Part shown: positions 35,058-45,606 of the stretch, piece by piece
How the letters are laid out: every line of letters starts with the position of its first letter
Numbering within the stretch: the first letter of the stretch is position 1
Assembly: GCF_014842875.1 (NCBI RefSeq)
Contig: NZ_JACYXZ010000002.1
Span: forward strand, 310,001-374,000
Reading direction: 5' to 3'
DNA from: Nocardioides donggukensis
GTDB taxonomy: Bacteria > Actinomycetota > Actinomycetes > Propionibacteriales > Nocardioidaceae
Length of the DNA stretch: 64,000 nt
Notes under the pieces: model-generated
Database searches by the model: none
What the model saw: only the letters and a program-made list of their open reading frames with translations
Told to the model about the DNA's origin: nothing
Program-made: the position numbers and the translations under genes

Positions 35058-35081
35058 ATTACTTGATTACTTCATTACAGC
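35058..35081. repeat. Three tandem octamers at the RHH-like gene promoter
   Basis: ATTAC recurs at 35058, 35066 and 35074, an exact 8-bp period: ATTACTTG, ATTACTTC, ATTACAGC. It is an AT-rich island. The repeats overlap the -10 region of the RHH-like gene, which suits an operator read as unspaced direct repeats. Confidence 0.7.
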
Positions 35082-35092
35082 ACCCAGTGCAA
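35064..35092 (-). promoter_or_regulatory. Promoter of RHH-like gene
   Basis: On the minus strand TTGCAC (35087-35092), a 17-bp spacer and TAATCA (35064-35069) form a good promoter pair. It is followed by a short leader with AAGGAGA before the ATG. Confidence 0.5.
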
Positions 35093-35128
35093 GGACGGCC
35101 GGGCCGTCGCCCGGGTCCGGGCGGCTCG

Positions 35129-35134
35129 TAGGGT
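35129..35134 (+). promoter_or_regulatory. -10 element, leaderless start of pepN
   Basis: TAGGGT ends 6 nt before the GTG at 35141, with no ribosome site. Confidence 0.5.
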
Positions 35135-35140
35135 GATCGC

Positions 35141-37651
<2,511 letters not shown>

Positions 37652-37683
37652 GCCCCCGCCGCTCGACGGCTCAGCGATCGCGG

Positions 37684-37713
37684 CCCCGATGCTGGGGTAC
37701 CCCAGTATCGGGG
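37684..37713. repeat. 30-bp near-perfect palindrome after pepN
   Basis: The arms CCCCGATGCTGGGGT and ACCCCAGTATCGGGG pair with a single G-T wobble and no loop. It is 32 bp after the pepN stop. It may be a terminator hairpin or an operator for the CHRD gene 80 bp downstream. Confidence 0.7.
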
Positions 37714-37748
37714 CGCGGCACCCGTCCGGGGTGAACATGGTGGCGAAC

Positions 37749-37766
37749 CCTGACGTATGAGTCAGG
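37749..37766. promoter_or_regulatory. Inverted repeat upstream of CHRD gene
   Basis: CCTGAC-GTATGA-GTCAGG is a perfect 6-6-6 inverted repeat, 27 bp before the CHRD start. It is a possible regulator site. GTATGA could belong to a -10 region. Confidence 0.4.
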
Positions 37767-37793
37767 TCACATCCACTCACCCCGGAGGTCCCC

Positions 37794-38285
37794 ATGTCCC
37801 TGCCGCGCAACCTCGTCTACGCCGTCGCCGGTGCCAGCACCGCCCTGCTGGCGCTGCCGCTGCTGCCCGCCAACGCCGGCCACACCAACAGCGTCCTGGA
37901 GGCCGACCTGAACGGCCGCGCGGAGGTCGGACCCGACAAGCGGATCGCCGGTGACCCGAACGGGCGCGGGGAGGCCTACGTCTTCGGGATCGACAACGAC
38001 CCGAACACGCTCTGCTACGTGCTCACCGTCGACAAGATCGGCACGGCGGTCGCCGCCCACATCCACGAGGGCCCGGCCGGATCGAACGGGCCGGTCGTGG
38101 TCAACCTCGCGGCACCCGCGGACGGCAACGCGGCCGACTGCCTCACCGAGGGTGAGGAGGGCAAGTTCGTCGGCGACCAGACGGTGGCCGAGATCCTGGC
38201 GAACCCGGCCGACTACTACGTCAACGTGCACAACGCCGAGTACCCCGGTGGCGCGGTGCGCGGGCAGCTGGCCCCGCAGCGCTGA
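37794..38285 (+). CDS. Secreted CHRD-domain protein
   Basis: The 163-residue product has a signal peptide (LVYAVAGASTALLALPLLPANAG, cleavage after ANA) and one CHRD domain: ADLNGRAEVGP, GRGEAYVFGIDNDPNTLCYVLTVDKI, AAHIHEGPAGSNGPVVVNLAAP, and NVHNAEYPGGAVRGQL at the end. CHRD domains occur in chordin and in many bacterial exported proteins of unknown role. GGAGGT lies just before the ATG. A strong hairpin follows, so the gene forms its own unit. Confidence 0.9.
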   Translation: MSLPRNLVYAVAGASTALLALPLLPANAGHTNSVLEADLNGRAEVGPDKRIAGDPNGRGEAYVFGIDNDPNTLCYVLTVDKIGTAVAAHIHEGPAGSNGPVVVNLAAPADGNAADCLTEGEEGKFVGDQTVAEILANPADYYVNVHNAEYPGGAVRGQLAPQR

Positions 38286-38311
38286 CCCGGCCGGCCCTGA
38301 CCGGCCCTGGC

Positions 38312-38343
38312 CGACACGGGCCGGCCCTGGCCGGCCCGTGTCG
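38312..38343 (+). terminator. Hairpin after CHRD gene
   Basis: A perfect 13-bp stem, CGACACGGGCCGG with CCGGCCCGTGTCG, has a 6-nt loop. There is no T-run. GGCCCTG-rich direct repeats precede it. Confidence 0.7.
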
Positions 38344-38390
38344 CGCCCGACGTCCCGGCGTGGGTCCGCGGGACTGTCGGTGCCGCCTCC

Positions 38391-38396
38391 TAGGTT
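38391..38396 (+). promoter_or_regulatory. -10 element, leaderless start of sbcD
   Basis: TAGGTT ends 6 nt before the GTG at 38403, with no ribosome site. Confidence 0.5.
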
Positions 38397-38402
38397 CTAG
38401 GG

Positions 38403-39611
38403 GTGCGCATCCTCCACACCTCCGACTGGCACCTCGGGCGCTCCTTCCACCGGGAGGGGATGCTCGAGCACCAGGCGGCCTACGTCGACCACCTGCTGCG
38501 GGTGGTCGAGGAGGAGCGCGTCGACCTGGTGCTGCTGGCCGGTGACGTCTACGACCGTGCGCTGCCGCCCGTAGACGCCGTCCGGCTCGCCAACGAGGCC
38601 TTCACGCGGCTCGCCGCCTCCCGCGCGCAGGTGGTGGTCACCAGCGGCAACCACGACTCCGCCCAGCGGCTGGGGTTCGGCTCGGAGCTGATCGACGCCT
38701 CGGGCGTGTTCATCCGCACCCGTGCCGCCGCCGTGGGCTCCCCCGTGCTGCTCGGCGACCGGCACGGCCCGGTCGCCGTGCACGGCCTGCCCTACCTCGA
38801 CCCGGACCTGCTCCGCGAGCCGTGGAGGCTGGGCGCCCGCAGCCACGACGCCGCGCTGCGCGAGGCGATGCGGCGCGTCCGCGCGGACCTCGCCGGTCGG
38901 CCCTCGGGCACCCGGTCGGTGGTGCTCGCCCATGCCTTCGTCGCCGGCCGGGCCGACGCCCTCACCCCGAGCGACTCCGAGCGCGACATCAGCGTCGGCG
39001 GAGTGAGCATCGTCCCCACCGACGTCTTCGACGGGATCGACTACACCGCCCTCGGCCACCTGCACGGTCGGCACACGCTCAGCGACACCGTCCGCTACTC
39101 CGGCTCGCCGCTGGCCTACTCGTTCTCGGAGGCCGACCACACCAAGGGGTCCTGGCTGGTCAACCTCGGTGCCGGCGGGGTCGAGGCCGCCGAGTTCGTC
39201 GAGGCCCCGGTGCCGCGCCGGCTCGGCCGCCTCCGCGGACCCCTCGAGCGACTCCTGGCAGATCCGGCGCTGGCCGCCCACGAGGCCTCCTGGGTGCAGG
39301 CGACCCTGACCGACACGGAGCGGCCGGCCCAGGCCATGGAGCGGCTCCGGGCCCGGTTCCCCCACGCCCTGGTGCTGGCCTTCGAGCCCGAGGGCGGGCA
39401 GCCGGCCGGTGCGCCGTCGGCCCGGGCCACCACGGGTCGCTCCGACCACGACATCGCCCTGGACTTCCTCGCCGAGGTGCGCCGCCGGGCCGCGACCCCG
39501 GAGGAGGCGGCTCTGCTGCGAGACGCCTGCGACGGGTGCTCGCCCGACAGTGACCTGGACTCGGGCCTGGAACCGGGCCTCGGCAGCGACCTCCGCCGGG
39601 CGGTGGGCTGA
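38403..39611 (+). CDS. sbcD: Exonuclease SbcCD, nuclease subunit SbcD
   Basis: SbcD is the Mre11-type calcineurin-fold nuclease of the SbcCD complex, which cuts hairpins and blocked DNA ends. The 402-residue product has the phosphoesterase motifs LHTSDWHLGRSFH, LVLLAGDVYDRALPP, VTSGNHDSAQRL, VLAHAFVAG and ALGHLHGRHTL. A C-terminal cap rich in Asp and Ser follows. The stop overlaps the sbcC start by 1 nt (TGATG). Confidence 0.95.
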   Translation: MRILHTSDWHLGRSFHREGMLEHQAAYVDHLLRVVEEERVDLVLLAGDVYDRALPPVDAVRLANEAFTRLAASRAQVVVTSGNHDSAQRLGFGSELIDASGVFIRTRAAAVGSPVLLGDRHGPVAVHGLPYLDPDLLREPWRLGARSHDAALREAMRRVRADLAGRPSGTRSVVLAHAFVAGRADALTPSDSERDISVGGVSIVPTDVFDGIDYTALGHLHGRHTLSDTVRYSGSPLAYSFSEADHTKGSWLVNLGAGGVEAAEFVEAPVPRRLGRLRGPLERLLADPALAAHEASWVQATLTDTERPAQAMERLRARFPHALVLAFEPEGGQPAGAPSARATTGRSDHDIALDFLAEVRRRAATPEEAALLRDACDGCSPDSDLDSGLEPGLGSDLRRAVG

Positions 39612-42610
39612 TGCGCCTGCACCGCCTCGAGGCCACCGCGTTCGGGCCGTTCGCCGAGACGGTCGAGGTCGACTTCGACGCCCTCTCCGACGCCGGGCTC
39701 TTCCTGCTGTCGGGAGCCACCGGGGCCGGCAAGACCTCGGTCCTCGACGCCGTCAGCTTCGCCCTGTACGGCGACGTCCCGGGTGACCGCGCGAAGGCCC
39801 GACGCTACCGGTCCGACGGGGCGGCCGACGGCCTCGCGCCCCGGGTCGTGCTCGAGCTGTCGCTGTCCGGCCGGCGGTTCCGCTGCACCCGGTCGCCGGC
39901 GTGGCAGAGACCCAAGCGCCGAGGGAGCGGGCTGACCACCCAGCAGGCGTCGGTGCTGGTCGAGGAGCGCCGGAACGGCGCCTGGGAGTCCCTGACCACG
40001 CGTCTCGACGAGGCCGGGCACCTGGTGACCGACCTGGTCGGGATGAACCTCCCACAGTTCTGCCAGGTGGCGATGCTTCCGCAGGGACGGTTCCAGGCCT
40101 TCCTGCGGGCCCGGTCCGAGGAGCGGCACCACCTGCTGCAGCAGCTGTTCTCGACCCAGCGCTACGAGGACATCGAGCGCTGGCTGCGCGAGCACGCCCG
40201 TGGGCTGCACCGGGCCTCCGACGAGCACGCCCGGGGCGTGACCCGGCTGCTCAGCCGGCTGGTCGAGGCGGGTGCCCCTCCCCTGCCGGAGGACTGGGAG
40301 GGGGAGCTGACCGCGGTCGCCGGCGACGGCACCCTGCTGGAGTGGGCACGGACGGCGGCCGGGACCGCCACCGACGTGGCGGACGGGGCGGCGCGGGTCC
40401 TGGCCGAGGCGGACGCGGCCGAGCGTCGGGCCGCCGCCGAGGCCGAGCGGGCCACCGTGCTCGTCGACCAGCAGCACCGGCACGCCCAGGCCCGGCTCCG
40501 GCTCGAGCGGCTGCACGCCGATCGGGCCGACCACGACGACCGTCGGCACCGGCTCCACCTGGCCCGCCGGGCCGCTGCCGTCGTTCCCCTCCACCGACTG
40601 GCCGTGGAGGCCGACCGCCGCCGGGACGAGGCCACCGGTCCGGCCACCGAGGCGGTGGCCGCGGCAGCCGCGGACCTGGGGGTGGCCGACCCCTCGGACC
40701 AGCTCCTGGCCGACGCCGCCGCGGAGGCGCAGGCCACCCGGACGGCGGCCGAGCTGATGCTGCCGCGCGAGCAGGCGGTCGACGCGCTGACCGCCCTCAT
40801 CGCCGACGACGAGGCCGCCGAGCGGGACGCGCAGCGGCAGGAGGCCGAGCTCGGCCGGGAGCTGGAGGCCCTTCCCGGTCGCCTCCAGCAGGCCACCGCG
40901 GCCCGGGCCGCCGCCGGCGACGCCGGGACCCTGGCGACCCGGCTGGTCCGGGAGGTCGAGGAGCTCTCCGGCCGGTTGGCCGCGCACGCCTCCCTCACGT
41001 CCGTGCGTGCCGACCTCGCTGCCGCGCAGGAGCGCCGGTCGGCCGCCGTCGCCGTGTGCCAGCAGCTCCGGGAGGCCTGGCTCGACCTGCGCGAGGCGCG
41101 CATCAACGGCATGGCCGCGGAGCTGGCGCTCGACCTCGCCGTCGGCTCCCACTGCCCGGTCTGCGGCTCCGCCGACCACCCTCACAAGGCCAGCCCCGCC
41201 GCCGGCGCTCCCACTCCCGAGGCCGAGAGGGATGCCCGGAGGCGGCTCGACGACGCCGAGCTCACCCGGACCGCCCTCGACGGCCGGGTGCACGAGCTCG
41301 GGACCACGATCGCGGTGCTCGAGCGGGACGCCGCCGGAGGCAGCCCCGAGCAGCTGACCCGGGAGCACGACCGCCTCGCGGCCGCCCTCGAGGCGGCCGA
41401 GCAGGAGGCCGAGGGCCGCGGGGCGCTCGAGGCCGAGGTCGCCGCGCTCACGGACGAGCTGGCCGGCACCCGCCAGCGGCTGGCCGAGGTCCGCAGCCAC
41501 CGGTCCGGACTCGCCGCCCGGCTCGCCGGACGACGCGAGGAGCACGGTCGCACCCGGGCCGAGGTCGACGCGCTGCTCGGCGACCGGCACCGGACGCTGC
41601 GCGCGGTCATCGAGGACTCCGCCGCCCGGACCGCGCTGCACCGCGAGGCGCACCGACGCCGGCAGGAGCTCGCCGAGGCCACCCGTGCCGCCGACCAGGC
41701 CCGACGGGTCCTGGCCGACTGCGTCGCCGAGCACGGCTTCGAGACTCCCCGGGCGGCGCTGGCCGCCGTGCTCGACGAGTCGTCGCTGGCCGAGCTCGAG
41801 CAGGCGGTGCTCGAGCACGAGCGGCAGCTCGACCAGGCCCGCGCGGTCGTCGAGGACCCCGCGCTGGCCGAGGCCGCCACCCGGCCGGCCCCCGATGCCG
41901 AGGGCCTGACCGCGGTCCATGCCCGGGCCCGGCACGAGCACGCCGCCGCCCACGCCCGGCACCAGGCGGCCACCACCAGGTCCACCCGGCTCCAAGAGCT
42001 CGGCGCCGAGCTCACCGGAGCACTCGCCGCGTGGGAGCCGGTGCGGGCGGCGTACCGCACCGCGGCCGGGCTGGCCGCCGTGGCCGAGGGCACCTCGGCC
42101 GACAACGAGTGGCGCATGCGGCTCTCCGGCTACGTCCTGGCCTGGCGGTTGGGACAGGTGGTGGCCGCCGCCAACGAGCGGCTGCTGCGGATGAGCGACC
42201 GGCGCTACGCCCTCGAGCACAGCGGCCGGCGCGGTGCCGGCGAGACCCGCGGCGGCCTGAGCCTGCTGGTGCGCGACGAGTGGTCCGGCGAGGCCCGCGA
42301 CCCGGCCACGCTCAGCGGCGGCGAGACGTTCGTGGTCTCGCTGGCGCTGGCGCTGGGCCTGGCCGACGTCGTCACCCACGAGTCCGGCGGTGCCGAGCTC
42401 GACACCCTGTTCGTCGACGAGGGCTTCGGCAGCCTCGACCCCGACACCCTCGACGACGTGATGGACGTGCTCGACACGCTCCGCGACGGTGGCCGGGTGG
42501 TCGGGGTGGTCAGCCACGTCACCGAGCTCCGGACCCGGATCCCCGTGCAGTTGGCGGTGCGCAAGCAGCGCACCGGCTCCACGCTCGCGGTCCGGCACGC
42601 GATCTCCTGA
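39611..42610 (+). CDS. sbcC: Exonuclease SbcCD, ATPase subunit SbcC
   Basis: SbcC is the Rad50-like SMC ATPase that partners SbcD. The 999-residue product has Walker A LLSGATGAGKTSVLDAVSFALYG near residue 35. Long Ala/Glu/Arg-rich coiled coils flank the zinc hook CPVCGSADHPH near residue 516. The C-terminal head has TLSGGETFVVSLALALGLAD (signature) and LDTLFVDEGFGSLD (Walker B). Overlap with sbcD indicates coupled synthesis. A separate leaderless promoter for tldD begins right after the stop. Confidence 0.95.
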   Translation: MRLHRLEATAFGPFAETVEVDFDALSDAGLFLLSGATGAGKTSVLDAVSFALYGDVPGDRAKARRYRSDGAADGLAPRVVLELSLSGRRFRCTRSPAWQRPKRRGSGLTTQQASVLVEERRNGAWESLTTRLDEAGHLVTDLVGMNLPQFCQVAMLPQGRFQAFLRARSEERHHLLQQLFSTQRYEDIERWLREHARGLHRASDEHARGVTRLLSRLVEAGAPPLPEDWEGELTAVAGDGTLLEWARTAAGTATDVADGAARVLAEADAAERRAAAEAERATVLVDQQHRHAQARLRLERLHADRADHDDRRHRLHLARRAAAVVPLHRLAVEADRRRDEATGPATEAVAAAAADLGVADPSDQLLADAAAEAQATRTAAELMLPREQAVDALTALIADDEAAERDAQRQEAELGRELEALPGRLQQATAARAAAGDAGTLATRLVREVEELSGRLAAHASLTSVRADLAAAQERRSAAVAVCQQLREAWLDLREARINGMAAELALDLAVGSHCPVCGSADHPHKASPAAGAPTPEAERDARRRLDDAELTRTALDGRVHELGTTIAVLERDAAGGSPEQLTREHDRLAAALEAAEQEAEGRGALEAEVAALTDELAGTRQRLAEVRSHRSGLAARLAGRREEHGRTRAEVDALLGDRHRTLRAVIEDSAARTALHREAHRRRQELAEATRAADQARRVLADCVAEHGFETPRAALAAVLDESSLAELEQAVLEHERQLDQARAVVEDPALAEAATRPAPDAEGLTAVHARARHEHAAAHARHQAATTRSTRLQELGAELTGALAAWEPVRAAYRTAAGLAAVAEGTSADNEWRMRLSGYVLAWRLGQVVAAANERLLRMSDRRYALEHSGRRGAGETRGGLSLLVRDEWSGEARDPATLSGGETFVVSLALALGLADVVTHESGGAELDTLFVDEGFGSLDPDTLDDVMDVLDTLRDGGRVVGVVSHVTELRTRIPVQLAVRKQRTGSTLAVRHAIS

Positions 42611-42615
42611 CGCGC

Positions 42616-42621
42616 TAGGTT
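42616..42621 (+). promoter_or_regulatory. -10 element, leaderless start of tldD
   Basis: TAGGTT ends 7 nt before the ATG at 42629, with no ribosome site. Confidence 0.5.
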
Positions 42622-42628
42622 CGGACGC

Positions 42629-44149
42629 ATGGGAGCTTCCGGCATCGACCCCACATTCACCTCGCTGCCGTACCGACGGCTCGGCGAGGTGGCCCTGCAG
42701 CAGGCTCACGACCTGGGTGTCACCCACGCCGACTTCCGGTTCGAGCGGGTCCGGCATCAGAGCCTCGCGGTCCGCGACGAGGCGCTGCAGGACGCCAGCG
42801 ACCACGAGGACCTCGGGTTCGCCGTGCGCGTCGTGCACCGTGGGGCGTGGGGGTTCGCGGCCGGTGTGCTGCTCACCCCCGAGGAGGCGGCCCGGGTCGC
42901 CGCGGAGGCGGTCGAGGTCGCCGTGGTGGCCTCGGCGATGACCACCCGGGAGGTCACGCTGGCCCCCGAGCCGGTGCACGACGACGTCACGTGGTGCTCG
43001 GCCTACGACGTGGACCCGTTCGCGGTGCCGGTCGCCGACAAGGCGGCGGTGCTGGTCGACTGGAGCCGCCGCCTCCGCGCGCACCCCGCCGTGGAGCACG
43101 CCACGTCCGGGCTCTACCAGGTGCAGGAGAACAAGTACTACGCCGACCTGGCCGGCACCCGCACCACCCAGCAGCGGATCCGGCTCCAGCCCCACTTCGA
43201 GGCCATGGGCAGCAACCGCGACACCGGCATCTTCGACTCGATGGCCAGCACCGCGCCGCCGGTCGGTCGCGGCTGGGAGTTCGTGACCGGCACCCACCAC
43301 GACTGGGACGCCGAACTCGCCGACACCCCGGAGCTGCTGGCCGAGAAGCTCACGGCGCCCGGGGTCGAGGCCGGCACCTACGACCTGGTCATCCACCCCT
43401 CGAACCTCTGGCTGACCATCCACGAGTCGGTCGGGCACGCCACCGAGCTGGACCGCGCCCTGGGCTACGAGGCGAACTACGCGGGCACCTCGTTCGCGAC
43501 CTACGACCAGCTCGGGACGCTGCGCTACGGCTCCCCCGCGATGCACGTCACCGGTGACCGCACCGTCCCGCACGGCCTGGCCACGATCGGCTACGACGAC
43601 GAGGGCGTCGCCACCCAGTCGTGGGACCTGGTGCGGGACGGGGTGCTGGTGGGCTACCAGCTGGACCGCCCGATGACCGCCATGAAGCCGGAGCTCAACG
43701 GCGGACGCTCCAACGGCTGCGCGTACGCCGACTCCCCCGGGCACATCCCGATCCAGCGGATGGCCAACGTCTCCCTGCAGCCCGCGGTGGACGGCCCCGG
43801 CACGGAGGAGCTGATCGGGCGGGTCGAGCGCGGCCTCTACGTGGTCGGTGACCGGTCCTGGTCGATCGACATGCAGCGGTTCAACTTCCAGTTCACCGGC
43901 CAGCGGTTCTTCCGGATCGAGGACGGCCGGCTGGCCGGCCAGGTGCGTGACGTCGCCTACCAGGCCACGACGACCCGGTTCTGGGGGTCGCTGGAGGCCG
44001 TGGGCGGCCCGCAGACCTGGGAGCTGCACGGTGCCTTCAACTGCGGGAAGGCCCAGCCCGGCCAGGTGGCGGCGGTCAGCCACGGCGCTCCGACCTCCCT
44101 GTTCCGGGGCGTGACCATCCTCAACACCAGCGACGAGGCGGCGCACTGA
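42629..44149 (+). CDS. tldD: Metallopeptidase TldD
   Basis: TldD is the zinc peptidase subunit of the TldD-TldE heterodimer, which processes unfolded peptides such as microcin precursors and CcdA. The 506-residue product carries the HExxxH motif HESVGHATELDRALGYEANYAG near residue 268. It also has NGGRSNGCAYADSPGHIPIQRMANVSLQP and GLYVVGDRSWSIDMQRFNFQFTGQ. The stop and the tldE start overlap by 1 nt (TGATG). No peptide natural-product precursor was noticed nearby. Confidence 0.93.
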   Translation: MGASGIDPTFTSLPYRRLGEVALQQAHDLGVTHADFRFERVRHQSLAVRDEALQDASDHEDLGFAVRVVHRGAWGFAAGVLLTPEEAARVAAEAVEVAVVASAMTTREVTLAPEPVHDDVTWCSAYDVDPFAVPVADKAAVLVDWSRRLRAHPAVEHATSGLYQVQENKYYADLAGTRTTQQRIRLQPHFEAMGSNRDTGIFDSMASTAPPVGRGWEFVTGTHHDWDAELADTPELLAEKLTAPGVEAGTYDLVIHPSNLWLTIHESVGHATELDRALGYEANYAGTSFATYDQLGTLRYGSPAMHVTGDRTVPHGLATIGYDDEGVATQSWDLVRDGVLVGYQLDRPMTAMKPELNGGRSNGCAYADSPGHIPIQRMANVSLQPAVDGPGTEELIGRVERGLYVVGDRSWSIDMQRFNFQFTGQRFFRIEDGRLAGQVRDVAYQATTTRFWGSLEAVGGPQTWELHGAFNCGKAQPGQVAAVSHGAPTSLFRGVTILNTSDEAAH

Positions 44150-45573
44150 TGACCGGACCGACGCCCCGGCCCACCCCGCAGGACCTCGTCGAGCACGCGC
44201 TCTCCGGGAGCCGCAGCGACGACGCCGTGGTGGTCGCGACCGTCACCACCGCCGCCAACCTGCGCTGGGCGGACAACACGCTGACCACCAACGGCGTGAG
44301 CCGCGGCCTGGACCTGACCGTGGTGGCCTTCCACCACACCGCCGACGGGGTGGCGGTGGCCTCGGTCAGCGGCAGTGCCACGACCCACGAGCAGGTCTCG
44401 GCCCTGGTCGCCGCGGCCGACGCCGCCGCGGCCGACGCTCCTCCCGCCGAGGACGCCGCCCCGCTGGTCGGTGACCGCGGCGACGACGGGACCGACGACT
44501 GGGCCGACGACTGGACCGATCCCCCGGCCGACACCTCGATCCGGGTGTTCGGCGACTTCGCGCCGGCCCTCGGCGAGGCCTGCCGCCGGGCCGAGGCCGA
44601 GCAGCGACGGCTCTACGGCTTCGTCAGTCACGACGTCGCGACCACCTACCTGGGCTCCTCGACCGGGCTCCGTCGGCGGCACGTGCAGCCGACCGGGCAC
44701 TACGGGTGCACCGGCAAGACCGGCGACCTGTCCGCGAGCGCCTGGGTCGGCGGTGCCACGCGGGACTTCGCCGATGTCGACGCGCTCGCGCTCGACGCCG
44801 AGCTGGCCCGGAGGCTGGGCTGGGCCCGACGGCGTACGTCGCTCCCCGCCGGTCGCTACGACACGATCCTGCCTCCGACGGCGGTCGCGGACCTCATGAT
44901 CGACGCCTACTGGTCGGCAGGTGCCCGAGTGGCGCACGAGGGTCAGTCGGCCTACGCCGCGCGTGAGGGCGGGACCCGGATCGGCCGGCGGGTCGCCCGG
45001 CCGGGGGTGCGCCTGCACAGCGACCCGGCGTACTCCGGGCTGGAGTGCGCGCCGTTCGTGCTGGCCCGCTCCTCCGGCAACACCGAGAGCGTCTTCGACA
45101 ACGGCCTGCCGCTCGGGCCGACCGACTGGATCCGCGACGGACGGCTCACCGCCCTCCTCCAGACCCGGCACTCGGCCGGCCTGACCGGCCAGCCGGTGAC
45201 GCCCGGCATCGACAACCTGGTGCTCGACGTCGACGGCGCCGAGGGCAGCCTGGAGGACCTGGTCGCCGGCACCGATCGCGGCCTGCTGGTGACCTGCCTG
45301 TGGTACATCCGCGAGGTGGACCCCCAGAACCTGCTCCTCACCGGGCTGACCCGGGACGGGGTGTACCTCGTCGAGGGCGGCGAGGTGACCGGGGTGGTGA
45401 ACAACTTCCGCTTCAACGAGAGCCCGCTGGACCTCCTGGAGCGCTTCACCCACGCCTCCGGGACCGGGCCGGCGTTCAGCCGGGAGTGGGGCGACGACTA
45501 CTTCTCACGCACCGCGATGCCGGCCCTGCGGGTGCCCGACTTCAACATGTCGAGCGTCTCCGAGGCTCTCTGA
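44149..45573 (+). CDS. tldE: TldE/PmbA family protein
   Basis: TldE (PmbA) is the partner of TldD and lacks the zinc motif. The 474-residue product has NLRWADNTLTTNGVSRGLDLTVVAF, YLGSSTGLRRRHVQPTG, LPPTAVADLMIDAYWSAGARVAHEGQSAY, GNTESVFDNGLPLG and LTRDGVYLVEGGEVTGVVNNFRFNESPLDLL, the last a good family signature. No HExxxH is present, as expected. Together with tldD it forms a two-gene operon. Confidence 0.92.
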   Translation: MTGPTPRPTPQDLVEHALSGSRSDDAVVVATVTTAANLRWADNTLTTNGVSRGLDLTVVAFHHTADGVAVASVSGSATTHEQVSALVAAADAAAADAPPAEDAAPLVGDRGDDGTDDWADDWTDPPADTSIRVFGDFAPALGEACRRAEAEQRRLYGFVSHDVATTYLGSSTGLRRRHVQPTGHYGCTGKTGDLSASAWVGGATRDFADVDALALDAELARRLGWARRRTSLPAGRYDTILPPTAVADLMIDAYWSAGARVAHEGQSAYAAREGGTRIGRRVARPGVRLHSDPAYSGLECAPFVLARSSGNTESVFDNGLPLGPTDWIRDGRLTALLQTRHSAGLTGQPVTPGIDNLVLDVDGAEGSLEDLVAGTDRGLLVTCLWYIREVDPQNLLLTGLTRDGVYLVEGGEVTGVVNNFRFNESPLDLLERFTHASGTGPAFSREWGDDYFSRTAMPALRVPDFNMSSVSEAL

Positions 45574-45593
45574 GGCTCCACCGGGGCGCCGAC

Positions 45594-45599
45594 TAGCAT
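45594..45599 (+). promoter_or_regulatory. -10 element, leaderless start of alpha/beta hydrolase
   Basis: TAGCAT ends 7 nt before the GTG at 45607, with no ribosome site. Confidence 0.5.
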
Positions 45600-45606
45600 C
45601 GGCGGC

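Noticed and set aside
38285..38345. Clustered GGCCCTG repeats as a CRISPR-like array
   Set aside because: Repeats are too short and irregular and form a hairpin; no spacers.
39116..44146. A 1676-codon minus-strand open frame across sbcC and tldD
   Set aside because: It is antisense to two well-supported genes. Its product is low-complexity and matches no family; long antisense frames are expected at this GC content.
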